Counted from the first letter of the stretch, positions 6,962 through 19,200 are shown. The stretch: DNA of 64,000 nucleotides from Haloferula helveola (GCF_037076345.1 NZ_AP024702.1:3348001-3412000), one strand, 5' to 3'. Notes: generated by a model not told the origin, from the letters alone. Translations and numbers: made by a program.

Positions 6962-9900
6962 ATGAAACGCTCAACGCATTGTCTCGCTTCCATCCTCACC
7001 GCACTGCTGATCTCACCGATTGCCAGTGCTTTCCCATACGACAGCAGTTTGCCCGATGTTCCGAACAACGTCACAAGCACCGGAGGTGCCGGTCGCTTGA
7101 GCACCACGGACATCATTTACAACATTCCGATAAGTGCCTGGCCGGGGTCGCTCTACTTTGACATCAAAGGAGGCGATGGCGGATTTGCCAAAGCCTTGGC
7201 ATCGGTCGGCTCGGACCAGACGGCCTTTGGTGGCGGCGGGGCACGGCTGACGGCCTCATTCACGGTTGATCCGACAGCGGCAAACGCCCTTCGGCCGGGC
7301 GGGGAATTGAGGGTGATTGCTGGAAACACGGGCGGAAGCTCGACCGCAAACCCCAAGGCTGGCGGAGGTGGAGGAGGGGCGACGGGAATCCTCTACCGGC
7401 CTCCGGTTGAGGGAGCGGAGTGGGAGATCCTGATGATCGCCGGTGGCGGTGGAGGCGGGGCGGCGTCCACTCTCGTCGTCAACACCTTTGCCAACGCGGG
7501 CGGCAGTGGCAAGACCACGAGGGATGGTGAGCGTTTGAGCCATTCCACCGGCTCGACCGATGGTGAGGCGGGTGGAAGCTGGGTAAACGAGGCCGGTGGC
7601 GGCGCAGGAATCTATAGCGGTGCCGCCGAGCAACAGGGCGGTAACAGGTGGAGCGCCGGTGGCACCGGAGGCGAGCCGCACGACAGCGGCCCGGCAGGAG
7701 GTTTCGGACTCTCCGGCGGTGGTGCCGGACATACCGCGTCCGACGATTGTGGCGGCGGCGGCGGCGGCGGTTTTTCCGGTGGCGGTGCGGGCAACGACGA
7801 CGATTCGGGCAACAAGCGTTGGGGAGGCGGTGGCGGAAGCTACATCGACAGCCGTGCTGTTTCCCCCGGGCTCTTTCAAAGCCCTGGAACCACCAGCCCG
7901 GGCTCCATCAGGACCATCCATCAGAATCCCACCAGCGGTTCCCTGAGCGCCCCGACGATCAGCCTCAGCGGAAACAACCCCATGACGGTTTACGATGTTT
8001 TCCTCTACCAGGAGCCGGGCGCCTCCGCGACCGATTGCTACGGCAACCCGCTGACGTTCTCGACCGTTACTCCCCCGGAACTCGCAGAGAGGACCCATGG
8101 CACCTATCAGGTCTCCTACTCGGCGACCGACCAATTCGGCCGAACCAACACCGTTTACCGAACCGTGACGGTGGCGGACACCCCCGAGATCAGCATCTCC
8201 AACCAGGACGTGCTGGAGAACAACAGGTCGGTCGGCGTGCTGTCGGCAGATGGAGCGGACGAGGCCTCGGTCTCCTTCTCGCTCACGACCCTCTTTGACA
8301 GTCACTGGTTCGAGATCGACCCGGAGACGCATACACTTAAATTGGTGGATTTCCCCGACTACGAATCGCCTTGGGACTCCGATCGTAACAACCGCTATCG
8401 ATGTCAAGTCCTTGTCACCGACGCCCACGGCCTGGGGAGAAGCGCCATACTCGATATCGATGTCATCAATGATAACGACAATCGGCCGACCGCGCCGACA
8501 CTGAGCAACGATTCCGTTTCCGAAAACTCGACGTCGGTAGGCACCTTGTCGTCGACGGATGCGGATGGTGATTCCGTCTCCTACGTCATCGCCGACGGTT
8601 ACGATGGCGCCCATTTCCAGATTTCCAACCGAACGCTTTCGTTCATTACGGCACCGGACTTCGAGGCCCCCACAGACGATGACTCGGACAATGTTTACAG
8701 CGTCCGGGTCTTGGCCACCGACGGCCTATATAGCAGGGACACTGTTTTCTCTATCACGGTCCAAGCTCTCAACGACAACACTCCTAGCCAGCCGGTATTG
8801 AGCAGTGACGAGGTCCTCGAGAACACCACGGCGGTGGGCTCCATCACCTCGACGGATGGAGATGGCGACAGTGTCACCCTAACGATCGACGGCGGTGCCG
8901 ATGCCAGCCTCTTCACCCTGAGCGGGAACGCCCTTTCGTTTGCTTCCGCGCCCGATCACGAGAATCCCGCCGATTCCGGGGCTGACAACAGCTACCACAT
9001 CGAGATCCGCGCGAGCGACGGGACCAACTCCTCCGTTTCCGCCTTCGTGATCCAGGTGCTGGATGAAAATGACAACACGCCCACCGTACCGGTGTTGAGT
9101 TCGACAAGCCTGCCGGAGAACACGACCACGGTCGGGATCCTGAGCGCGACCGATGGTGATGGCGCGACGGTTGGTTTTGAAATTGTCGGCGGCAACGATG
9201 CGGCAGTGTTCGAGATCAACGGGAACCAGTTGCAGTTCAAAATCGCTCCGGACCACGAGTCCCCCGGCGATGCCGGTGCCGACAATGTTTACGATGTCCA
9301 GGTCCGGTCGAGTGATTCAGAGTACACATCAAGCCCGGCTGCATTCTCGATTCATGTGCTGGATGAGAACGAATTCGCTCCGACCGCTCCCGCGCTGAGC
9401 GCGACTGGGGTGGACGAAGGTGCGACGACCGTGGGCGCGCTGAGTGCGACCGACGGGGACGGAACGACTCCCGAATTCAGGATCATCGGAGGAGCGGACA
9501 GCAGCCAATTCGGTCTCGAGCCCGATGGCGTCACGCTGTTCTTCGTGGCGGCACCGGACGCCGAGTCTCCCGCGGATGCCAATGGCGACAACGTTTACGA
9601 AGTCCAGGTCGATGCGTGGGACGGAGTTCACAGCACGATTGCGGCGTATGCGATCACGGTCGGCAACCTCAACGACAGCGATCCCTCGGTGCCGACGCTG
9701 AGCAACACGATCATCCAGGAAAACAACAGGACGGTCGGCAATCTCGCCGCCACCGATCCGGATGGCGATTCCGTGACCTATGAGATCACCGGCGGCGTGG
9801 ATGCCGCACTGTTCACGATCCAGTCGAACGTCCTGTCCTTCATCGCCGACCCGGACTTCGAGAGCCCTCAGGACGCCGATGCGGACAATTTCCACACCGT

Positions 9901-10705
9901 GCAGATCCGCGCGACCGACGGGGTGCGGAACTCCGCCAGCGTGACCTTCGAGATCGAGGTCAGGAATCAGAACGACAACGCGCCAACACAGCCAACCTTG
10001 AGCAATACGAGTGTCGATGAAAACACCACGACAGTGGGAACCCTGCTCTCGACGGATGCCGAAGGCAACAACATCACCTTCACGATAACCGGGGGTGACG
10101 ACAGCCACCTTTTCACGATCCATGCGGATGGGGAAACGCTGGAGTTCCTCTCGGCGCCTGATTTCGAGAACCCGGGTGATGCGGATGGCGATAACGTCTA
10201 CGAGTTACGGATGGTCGCGAGTGACCGGAGGTTCTCATCTCCCTTGGCGACCCTCGAAGTCACCGTTCTGGACATCGGGGAATCCACTCTGGTCGCGTTC
10301 CGCAGCCAGTATGGCCTTGCCGCCGACGGTTCCGGCGACGACGAGGACTGGTCGGGCAACGGCATCGCGAACCTTCTCTACCACGCTTACGGGTTGGGTG
10401 ACCCGCGCGATGCGATCGTGGACCGCTCACGGCTTCCGGGCTTCGAGGTCGGCGCAGGCACGCATTCGCTCCGCTATGTTCGGCCGGTGCAGGGCGTCGG
10501 TTCCGGATTGGACTACGTGATCCGCGTTTCGGATGATCTGGACGGTTGGGAGGACCTCGAGGATCTGGACAGCGCGGACCAACCCGTGTCGGAAACGAGC
10601 GATGACCTCGGAGACGGCTACGAGCGGGTCACGTTGCTGTTCAACACGCAGACCGGCATGCCCAGGCGTTTCTACACGATATGGATCGAGGAATCCGTTG
10701 AGTGA
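6962..10705 (+). CDS. Giant secreted surface protein: glycine-rich domain plus seven cadherin-like repeats
   Basis: 1247 residues. A signal peptide ends near IASAF (residue 24). Residues about 45-330 form a glycine-rich domain with many GGGG runs, resembling the glycine-rich domain of ALK-type receptors and bacterial surface proteins. From nt 8180 to 10275 there are seven repeats of about 98 residues. Each begins L(S)xxxxxENxxxVGxLxxTDxDGD and ends NDNxP, the calcium-binding cadherin pattern. A C-terminal block (SGNGIANLLYHAYGLG, then YVIRVSDDLDGWEDL, then RRFYTIWIEE) resembles the C-terminal domain of other secreted proteins here. Likely a cell-surface or extracellular adhesin. It lies between a response regulator and a histidine kinase that probably control it. 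Confidence 0.85.
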   Translation: MKRSTHCLASILTALLISPIASAFPYDSSLPDVPNNVTSTGGAGRLSTTDIIYNIPISAWPGSLYFDIKGGDGGFAKALASVGSDQTAFGGGGARLTASFTVDPTAANALRPGGELRVIAGNTGGSSTANPKAGGGGGGATGILYRPPVEGAEWEILMIAGGGGGGAASTLVVNTFANAGGSGKTTRDGERLSHSTGSTDGEAGGSWVNEAGGGAGIYSGAAEQQGGNRWSAGGTGGEPHDSGPAGGFGLSGGGAGHTASDDCGGGGGGGFSGGGAGNDDDSGNKRWGGGGGSYIDSRAVSPGLFQSPGTTSPGSIRTIHQNPTSGSLSAPTISLSGNNPMTVYDVFLYQEPGASATDCYGNPLTFSTVTPPELAERTHGTYQVSYSATDQFGRTNTVYRTVTVADTPEISISNQDVLENNRSVGVLSADGADEASVSFSLTTLFDSHWFEIDPETHTLKLVDFPDYESPWDSDRNNRYRCQVLVTDAHGLGRSAILDIDVINDNDNRPTAPTLSNDSVSENSTSVGTLSSTDADGDSVSYVIADGYDGAHFQISNRTLSFITAPDFEAPTDDDSDNVYSVRVLATDGLYSRDTVFSITVQALNDNTPSQPVLSSDEVLENTTAVGSITSTDGDGDSVTLTIDGGADASLFTLSGNALSFASAPDHENPADSGADNSYHIEIRASDGTNSSVSAFVIQVLDENDNTPTVPVLSSTSLPENTTTVGILSATDGDGATVGFEIVGGNDAAVFEINGNQLQFKIAPDHESPGDAGADNVYDVQVRSSDSEYTSSPAAFSIHVLDENEFAPTAPALSATGVDEGATTVGALSATDGDGTTPEFRIIGGADSSQFGLEPDGVTLFFVAAPDAESPADANGDNVYEVQVDAWDGVHSTIAAYAITVGNLNDSDPSVPTLSNTIIQENNRTVGNLAATDPDGDSVTYEITGGVDAALFTIQSNVLSFIADPDFESPQDADADNFHTVQIRATDGVRNSASVTFEIEVRNQNDNAPTQPTLSNTSVDENTTTVGTLLSTDAEGNNITFTITGGDDSHLFTIHADGETLEFLSAPDFENPGDADGDNVYELRMVASDRRFSSPLATLEVTVLDIGESTLVAFRSQYGLAADGSGDDEDWSGNGIANLLYHAYGLGDPRDAIVDRSRLPGFEVGAGTHSLRYVRPVQGVGSGLDYVIRVSDDLDGWEDLEDLDSADQPVSETSDDLGDGYERVTLLFNTQTGMPRRFYTIWIEESVE

Positions 10706-10777
10706 CGGGCGTCCCGTTTCACGGAAGATGCGGCAAATCGCTTTTCAGATCGATCGAGTCCACAGATAAGACTGTCC

Positions 10778-12373
10778 ATGCGGCCGCTCTCGCTCAAATG
10801 GAAGATCCAGCTCTGGTATGCGGTGATGCTTGCCGTGCTTCTGGTCGCGCTCAGCTACGGCTATTACCGTAGCGAGTCCCGGCACAGGCTCGACGCATTT
10901 GACGACGCGCTCGACAAGATGATCCACCCGATCATGAACGCGGTCGGCAGGAAGGGACCCAGGGGAGGAAGGGGAGACCGTCCTCCTCCTGGAAGGCCGC
11001 CGTTCGGTTTTGACCCTCCGTCCGGCAGGCCCGGTCTCGAAGATCAGGTCAGCAGGTCCCGTCTGGACGACGAAGCCAGCAGAAAGGGTGTCGAAGGATG
11101 GGAGGCCGTGAATTTCAACGACATCCAGTTGGAAGTGCGCGGACCCCGCGGCGAAGACAGCGATACCCTCTTCGAGAGTCTCGAAGAGAAGCTCGGAGAC
11201 TATGGCTTCTATGCCATCGTTTGGAACAGCGCGTCTCTCGGAGTTGTGGCCAGCTCGTCACTGGCCCCGGAGATTGAGCCGCCGCCGATTCCACAGGGCG
11301 GGTACTGGAAGCGGACGCGCGACAACCGGTACCGGGAGATCGCGCATCGGACTCCGCGGGACATCGTTTTCGTGGGTTTCGACCTGCAGGGGCTCCACAA
11401 GGAACTCGCCGCCCTCAGGGGCAGAATCATGGGTGGAGCCTTCGGTATCTGGCTCTTGGGTGTCGCCGTCGGTTGGCTCTTCGTCTCCCGCGCGCTCAAA
11501 CATCTGCAGGTGATCGAGCGCTCGGCGGAGCGGATCGCGAACGGCGAGCTGTCCGAGCGCATTCCCGAGCCCACAGGGGGCAAGTCTGCCGAACTCGTGC
11601 AATTGACGGACGAACTGAACCGGACCTACGCGCAACTCGAGTCGCTCTTCGACAAACAGGTGCGATTCACTGCCGACGCTTCGCATGAACTGCGCACGCC
11701 GTTGACGGCATTGAATGCCAATCTTGCGCTGGCGTTGGAACCGGGCCGCTCACCGACCGAGGTCGACGGGATTTTGAAAAGCAGCAAACGCTCTTCGGAG
11801 CGTCTCAATCGGATCATCGGAGATCTACTCGATCTGTCGCGCTACGATTCGGGTCGCCACAAGCTTGGCTGCGATTCGCTGGCACTGGACCCGCTCATTG
11901 AGGGTCTCGCGGAAGAGCTTCAGGCCTACGTGATTGAGAAAGGCAGCACGCTTGTGACCGAGCTGAACGGCGGGAATGTCTTTTGTGATCCTTTCCGGAT
12001 CGAGCAGGTCATCACCAATCTGGTCAACAACGCGCTGCAGCACAATCCCGAGCCGATCATGATTGCGTTGCGTACGAGGCAAGAGTCGGAGTTCTCCGTG
12101 ATCGAAGTCGTGGACAACGGCATCGGCATCCAGCCCGAAAATCTGGATAAGCTCTTTGACCGCTTTTTTCAGGAGGACAGCTCCCATCAAAAGAAAGGGA
12201 AGCACTACAACATCGGCCTCGGGCTCTCGATTTGCCAGGCCATCGTTGCAGCTCATTCGGGAACGCTCACCGTAGCCAGCAACCCGGGTCGGGAGACAAT
12301 CTTCACGATCCGCCTTCCGAAGGAGCGTCCTTCAACGACAAATCCGCGCCTCGGCGAGGCTGTCCCGGCGTAG
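10778..12373 (+). CDS. Membrane sensor histidine kinase
   Basis: 531 residues. Transmembrane helix 1 (about 11-30), an extracytoplasmic sensor of about 185 residues, helix 2 (about 218-237), a HAMP region (ALKHLQVIERSAERIANGELSERI), then HisKA with phospho-His303 in ADASHELRTPLT. The ATPase domain has NLVNNALQHN (N box), VVDNGIGI (G1), FDRFFQ (F box) and GLGLSICQAI (G2). All catalytic elements are intact. The sensor begins with an unusual Gly/Pro/Arg-rich stretch (residues 57-87). It is probably the partner of the response regulator at 6088, since no other response regulator or kinase is visible nearby. Confidence 0.9.
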   Translation: MRPLSLKWKIQLWYAVMLAVLLVALSYGYYRSESRHRLDAFDDALDKMIHPIMNAVGRKGPRGGRGDRPPPGRPPFGFDPPSGRPGLEDQVSRSRLDDEASRKGVEGWEAVNFNDIQLEVRGPRGEDSDTLFESLEEKLGDYGFYAIVWNSASLGVVASSSLAPEIEPPPIPQGGYWKRTRDNRYREIAHRTPRDIVFVGFDLQGLHKELAALRGRIMGGAFGIWLLGVAVGWLFVSRALKHLQVIERSAERIANGELSERIPEPTGGKSAELVQLTDELNRTYAQLESLFDKQVRFTADASHELRTPLTALNANLALALEPGRSPTEVDGILKSSKRSSERLNRIIGDLLDLSRYDSGRHKLGCDSLALDPLIEGLAEELQAYVIEKGSTLVTELNGGNVFCDPFRIEQVITNLVNNALQHNPEPIMIALRTRQESEFSVIEVVDNGIGIQPENLDKLFDRFFQEDSSHQKKGKHYNIGLGLSICQAIVAAHSGTLTVASNPGRETIFTIRLPKERPSTTNPRLGEAVPA

Positions 12374-12510
12374 ACAGGGGTTTCGCAGGCAGCAGTTCCT
12401 AGGCCCGACCTCGGTTGGGAGATAGAGGCTCGGAAAACCAGGAACGAGACCGAAATTCATCTTCTGTTAACATTCAAGATGGTAGAAGCAGCGGCGTTAA
12501 GGTGCCCGCT

Positions 12511-13269
12511 ATGTCCATATTTCTCAAAATCCTCCTCATTCCGCTGCTCGCCGGCCCGTTGCTGGTTGCGCTCCGAGCGCAGGACCCGGCCGGGGACCCG
12601 AGATTTGATCCCGCCCGGCTCGATCGGGCGGGCAAATATCCTGTCGCAATTGATGCGGAACAGATTCCGGAGGAGTTCAAAATCGAGCCCCTTGGCGAGG
12701 GGAAGTTCCGTCTCGGCCAGATCACGATCGATGTCGCCAAGCGCCAGCTCACCATCCCGGTCGCCGTTGCCGAAACCCGAGCTGATCTGGAGTACGCCCT
12801 CGTCCATTCGGACGGTAAGACCCACGAATCGCTGTTGGTCACCGATGTCCACCCCGCGCGCCTGCACATCGCCGCGCTGTTGCTCTTCGCCAAACCCGGA
12901 ACTCCAGTCACTGCGGAACTCAGCTGGACGACCAACGACCGGAAGCGATCGATCCAACTCCCGGAGCTGATCGGGATTACAGAATCCGGTCGGAAGCCGG
13001 TCACCTGGAGCTACCAGGCGATCAGCATGCCCAACGGTCAGCTCGCTGCCGCCTCCGAGCTCAGCATTCTCCCCCTCATCCATGACGCCGCGGCGCTCGT
13101 GGCCCATCAGCTTCCGGCGGGAGATCTCCGCGACGACATCTATCGCGCCGAGCTTCCCGAGTCCTTTCCCGCGAAGGAACAGCCGCTTTCGCTGACCCTG
13201 TCTTTCGCCGTTCCGAAGAAGACCCGCAGCGGCGAGCTCACCCTGTCCGCACCCACCTCAGCAGAATGA
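12511..13269 (+). CDS. Secreted YdjY-domain-like protein
   Basis: 252 residues from ATG 12511; the signal peptide MSIFLKILLIPLLAG starts there, and the in-frame extension upstream lacks such a segment. The core ITIDVAKRQLTIP, then LEYALVHSDGKTHESLL, then DVHPARLHIAALLL follows the YdjY-like domain pattern (hydrophobic strand, E-Y-x-L-x-x-x-x-GK-x-HE-S-L, then an HxALLL helix). The biochemical function of that domain is unknown to me. Its TGA overlaps the ATG of the 3214-residue gene by four bases, so the two are probably translationally coupled. It may be a periplasmic helper of that giant protein; this is inference. Confidence 0.6.
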   Translation: MSIFLKILLIPLLAGPLLVALRAQDPAGDPRFDPARLDRAGKYPVAIDAEQIPEEFKIEPLGEGKFRLGQITIDVAKRQLTIPVAVAETRADLEYALVHSDGKTHESLLVTDVHPARLHIAALLLFAKPGTPVTAELSWTTNDRKRSIQLPELIGITESGRKPVTWSYQAISMPNGQLAAASELSILPLIHDAAALVAHQLPAGDLRDDIYRAELPESFPAKEQPLSLTLSFAVPKKTRSGELTLSAPTSAE

Positions 13270-16200
13270 GACTGCGATTCCTGAATTTCCTCTTCGTCCC
13301 CTTGCTGGCGACCTCTCTCTGCCTCTCCGCGCAAGCCGGCGAGCGAGATCTCAAGATCATCCTCCTGTTAGGCCAGTCCAACATGGAGGGGCAGGCTTTC
13401 ACCTTTGCCGATCCGAGCCTGAACGCTCCGTCCCTGGAGTTCCTGCTCAGCGGCACGCCGGCGGCGACCACCTACCTGGGCAACATGCCCTACGAATTCG
13501 GGGACAGTTTGTCCCCCTCATGGCTGGATCCGCGGACCGACGCCTGGTGCGTCCACTACGACTCAACCAGCAGCACATTGAAAAACGTCCTGCCCACATC
13601 AGACCCTGCGGATCTGGTCAACGGCATCCAGCCCCTGTCGCCGGGCTTCGGAGTCTCGACAGGCAACGGCTCGATGTTCGGCGCGGAGTTGTCCATGGGA
13701 CATCGTCTGGCTGACTCGGTGGCGGCACCCTTGTTTCTGTTCAAATCCGACAAAGGCGGAACCACTTTGGGTCATGACTGGCGCCCACCAACTGCAGTTG
13801 CCGCACGCGGTGGCACGGTGGGCGTAAACTACAGCAATACCATCACGCGCTTCCTTGAATTCCTCGATGACCTCGATACGGACCTCGCCGACAACGGGGT
13901 GCTCGATGCCTACAACGGAGCGCCCGGTTATGAAGTGTGCGCTGTGTTCTGGTTTCAGGGCTTCAACGAACAATTCAACAGTGGCCCATATACGGCCGCC
14001 CAATTGCAGGCCGAGTATGCCGACAACCTCAAGGACCTGATTTACTCGATCCGCGCGGCCGACCCGCGCATACCAGATCGTCTGCCGATCATCATTGGCG
14101 AATCGTCGGACCAAAACGCCACGCTGAATGCCGCCCGCATCTCGGCGGTTGCCGATCTGAATTCGGAAATCCCCGACTCCGCAGCCTACTTCGACACCGA
14201 CGACATGATCGGCGAGGACTGGGGCAACAACGACGCTGGCGAGCCCTTCACCTCCGGCGGTGGTTACCACTATCATGCCCGCGCGGAAAACTTTCTGGAA
14301 ATCGGCTGGAAGGCGGCCGAAGCCGTCATCGAAAACGGCTACATTGCGCAGGCGCCCACCTTCCTTGATTCCAGGGTCGCGTCTGGGAAAACCTACACCG
14401 GCTTCATCATCGGTGTCACCGGCATCGAGGCCACGATCGACGACTTCACGGTGACCATTGACAGCACCGCGGCGGGGTCTCCCTCCGACGGACTGTTTCA
14501 ATCGGGTGATGTCATCACCTCGGTCAATGGCGTCTTGCTTCAGGACGACGAAGATCCGCGCATTCCCCTGGGTACGCAGATTGGAGCCGCGGAAGCCTTC
14601 GACGGTGAGCTCGACTTCGGCATCCTGCGTGGTGCCATCCCGATGAACGTGACGATCACCATCCCGGTGCTCGGCGCCTACACGGAAACGTGGCCCCTGA
14701 GCTGTCCCAAATCGGATGCGATCGTCGACTCGGTCGCCCAGGAGATCAGCAACAGCGCGATCATGAACGGCATTGAACTGGAAGCCATGCTCGCCGGGCT
14801 CTTCCTGCTCTCAACAGGTGATGACCAGTACCTCGACGAAGCGAAGTCCATCGCGGACAACGTGGTTGCCGGCGGCCTTTCCGACTCATGCTGGGCCATC
14901 GGTTACCAGCTTGTGTTCCTGTGCGAATACTACCTGCGGACCGGTGATGCCACGGTCCTTCCACGCATTCAGGAACTCTGTGACCATGCGGACACCGGCG
15001 ACGTCGAGGGCATGTACAGTCACCGACTGGGTCCCAGTTCAGGTTATGTGCAGGGAGGCACTCTGAACCAGGCCGGCAACATCGTTGTCCTGGGCATGAC
15101 GCTGGCGCGTGAGTGCGGTGTCAACGTGCCTGTGGATACATGGAAAAAGTCGATCGACTTCCTTTACCGGTACGCAGGCCATGGTCCTGTGCCCTACGGG
15201 AATCACCGCGCCGAGTTCGACCCGAACTCGAATGGCAAGGATGGATCCGTGGCCTGCTTGTGGTCGCTTCTCGACGGAGACGACTTCGTCTCGGCGGCTG
15301 AATACACCGGACTGGCCGTGGCCGAGTCATACACGTTCCTCGAAGTGGGTCACACTGGCGGTGGCTTCAACGTGATCTGGCGGGCACTCGGTGCCATGCA
15401 CACCTCCGCCGCCTATGAGGACAGGCACCGCAACATGCTCGACCGACTCACTTGGTATTACGATCTCTGCCGCCGCCATGATGGCACCTTCCGGATTCCC
15501 ACAACCATTGGCGGTCACTGGTACACGGGTGGGGGCTATGGCATGGGAGCCGCCATGGTTTACACGGCCTCTCGCAAGACTCTGCGCATCACGGGTGCCG
15601 CACAAACCGCCCATAGCGTCCCATATCCAGCCCACACCGCCACCTGGGGCAACGAGCGCGACCGCGAATTTCTTGCCGACGCACCCCCTGCCGCCTACGG
15701 CGGGGAAGATCAGCGGATCGATGCCATCTGGAGGAAACTCTACAACCCCGACGAGCTTCCGGCTTCCTACTTCGGGCGCCTGCTTTACCACTCCAATTCG
15801 CAGGTTCGACAGAGGGCTGCGACCACTCTCAGCCAGCGGGCCGACGCAGCATCGATTGCCGAGTTGAAAGCCACGCTGCAGGATCCGGATCCACGGCCAC
15901 GCCGTGCAGCCCTGGAAGGCATTGTGGGGTATGAAGGTTGGGCTCGACCCATGAGCAAAACATCGCTGTCGCCTCAAACCGTGTCGGAAGAATTCCTGCC
16001 CCTGATCAAGGCAGTGATCGACGATCCGGATTCGTCCCTCTGGGAAATCGATGGCGCCTTGTGGGCCCTGTCCAAAGCCGAGCCGGAAGACGTTCGCGAC
16101 AATCTGGACTTCATCCTGCCTTACCTGACCCACGATGACTGGTGGCTGCGCGAAGCCGCATTCTGGGCCATGACGGGATTGAGAGACACCATGAGCGGCG

Positions 16201-19200
16201 AAGAATTCCTGCGGCTTACGGAAGTTTATGCCAACGAAGCCCACGTCTATCCCAAGGGTTCCTACCAGGCGGGTTTTGCGCTCATTCTCGAGACCAAGGA
16301 TCCGGCAGATTGGGGAGAACACTACGTCAAAGGCCTTCAAACCATCGGGCGCGATCTGCATGAGCCCAAAGTCTTGGATGGCTACACAAACCCCGAAGCA
16401 CAATCGGTAGTTCGGGCCTTGATGGTCTACGATGAGTTCGACAAGGATGACCTGCCGCTGGATATCGCGGACGACATCGCGCAGTACTTCGCCAAGTGGG
16501 AGACCAATGATGCCGGGATTTCAGGGAACGAGATCAAGGCGAACCCCAGCTACCACCGTGGCTTCTACGGATGGGCGAACACCATGGGAGCGGATGGTGC
16601 CTTCATCATCCACCCGATGAAGCGGATGGCTGAGGACATCGCGGCTGCCATCGCCGGAGGCGACAACAGCCCGGAGCTTCAGAACTACTACGACGAGCTG
16701 ATCAACAGCATCGCGCTCCACGAGGCCACCTACGGCGTGGTTACCCCTTATCCGGGCCAAACGCCAAACGCGTCCTCGGCAACGGCTAGCATCATCGGTG
16801 GCTTGGGGACCAAGGCCGAGCTGTCACTGGACGGCTCGCTGAGTTCGGATCCGGAAGGCGTCCTGTATGACTACGTATGGGAGGCAAACGGAGAACTCGT
16901 CGCCCGGGGAGCGGTGACGACAGGCTTCGCTGAAATCAGCGACCTCGGCCAGCTCACCTTGCGCGTGACCGATGATCAGGCTCATCAGCATGAGATTGCC
17001 GTGGCCGTGGCTCAGGATGATCCCGCACTCACCTACGGGCTCGCGGGTTACTGGCCCATGGACATGACCCGTGGCAGCGAAGTCAGGGATCAATCGCCCT
17101 ATGCCAACCACGGCGCATTCAGCGAAGGCGCTCCAGTCTGGGTTGCAGGCAAATTCGGCAACGCGCTCGAGATCTCCCAGGCACGCGATGACCGGGCGCT
17201 CATTCCCCACCTCGATGCCTACAACGCCAATCACGCCTACTCGCTGTCGCTTTGGTTCCACTCGGTCGAGGGTGACGACAAGCTCGACCAGTTCGCCAAG
17301 GGCGAGGGACTCGTGGCCATCAATGGAACCGGCAGTGCGGCAACGGTTGACGCCTTCGGCACTCCGTGGACGAGCGCCAACCTGGGCTTCTCCATGGGCG
17401 ACGCGACATGGCACCACATCGTTCTCACCTTCGACAAAGACGCTTCGCCCGCCAAGCACCTCTACGTGGATGGCGCCTTGGTTGCCACTGGCGACAGCGA
17501 TGGCGTGTCGGACCCCGCCCTCAACACGGATCCCATCAGCTTCGGCAGCAGTGACGATGCCGAGAAATCCAGTGCGCTGTTCGATGACGTGGCCATTTGG
17601 AACCGGGTGATCACCACCACCGAGATCGCCTACCTCCACAACGGTGGCGCCGGCAACATCGTGACCGATTGGAGCACACCTCCCACACGCCCGACCGGTC
17701 TGGCGGCCGTGGAGGGCGATGATCAGGTGTCCCTCTCATGGGATGCCGACACCACCACCCTCGATTTCGGCGGCTACCGCGTTTATCGCTCCGAAACTTC
17801 CGGGGGTCCCTATGCCGTGGTCTCCGGGGATCTCACAAGCACCAGCTTTACTGACACGACGGCGATCAACTACACCACGTACCACTACGTGGTGCGCACC
17901 ATCAATACGCGCGGAAACGAATCCCATAACTCCAGAGAAGTCGAAGCCACACCCTTCATTCCATTGAAGGATGTGCTGGCTGTCGGGCTACAGGGCTACT
18001 GGCCCATGGACAGCGTTGGCGGGACCGCCATCATTGATGTGACGGCTCAGGAGAACCACGGCAGCTTCCTTCAGGGCAGTCCCGACTGGGTGCCCGGCAA
18101 GTTCGGCAACGCACTTGATGTCGTCAGTGAGCGCCAGGATTGGGCTCAGATACCGCACTTGGCAAACTACAACACGACCGGCAGCTACAGCATCTCGCTC
18201 TGGTTCTATCCGGTGAATTGCTACCGGGATGCGAATGTCTTCAGCAAGGGCCTGAACAAGGCTGCGATCGGCTTCACCAACCAGGATGCAAGATGGTCAC
18301 ATTTGGGAAGCCCCTGGACATCGTCGTCCTTGGGATTCACGCACAATGCCGAATCCTGGCAACATATCGTCATGATCTACGATCCGGCAGCGACTCCCGC
18401 CAAGAAGGTCTATTGCAACGGAGTGCTGGTGGCCTCGGACGACACGGATGGGCTTGGCTCGGATACCGCGCTCAACACGGATCCCATTGCTTTCAGTTCA
18501 AACTCCACCGCCTACGCGACCACGGCCCGCTATGATGATGTCGCCATTTGGAATCGGGCCCTGACGACCGACGAGATCGGCTATCTCTACAACACCGGGG
18601 AAGGCAACACGCTTTCCGATTTGAACAACCCGCCAGCCACCCCCACGGGACTGGTCGCCACGCCCACGACCGAGGCCGTCGTCCTGACTTGGGACGAGTC
18701 CACCGACGGTGACACAGCCTCCTATGAAATACTGCGCTCTCTCGTGTCCGGCGGCCCCTATGAATCACTCGGCACCACGACCGCAACGAGCTATGTCGAC
18801 AGCGGACTGACCAACGGAGTGACTTACTATTACGTCCTCCGCGCCTTGGATGTCGTCGGAGAAGTTTCCGCGTCCACGGCGGAAGTCTTTGCGATTCCCG
18901 CGGACGATACGACCGCGCCTGCCGCACCCACCGGCCTGGCTTCATCGAATGGCTACCGCAGGGTCTATCTCGACTGGGACGACAGCCCGGAAACCGACTT
19001 CGATTCCTACAACGTCTACCGGTCCGACGACGTGGGAGGTCCCTTCGCTCTCTTGGGTGGGGTCGGTGCGGATTCATCCTTCACCGACGAGAACCTGGCC
19101 AATGGCGCGACCTATTACTACCGGATCACCGCGCTCGACATCGCCGGCAATGAATCCGCTCCGGCCGCCATCAGCGGAGAACCCTTTGCCAATCAGGATG

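Noticed and set aside
8180-10275. Regularly spaced ~300-base direct repeats that could suggest a CRISPR or tandem array
   Set aside because: The repeats are in one reading frame and encode cadherin-like domains; the unit length and divergence do not fit CRISPR.
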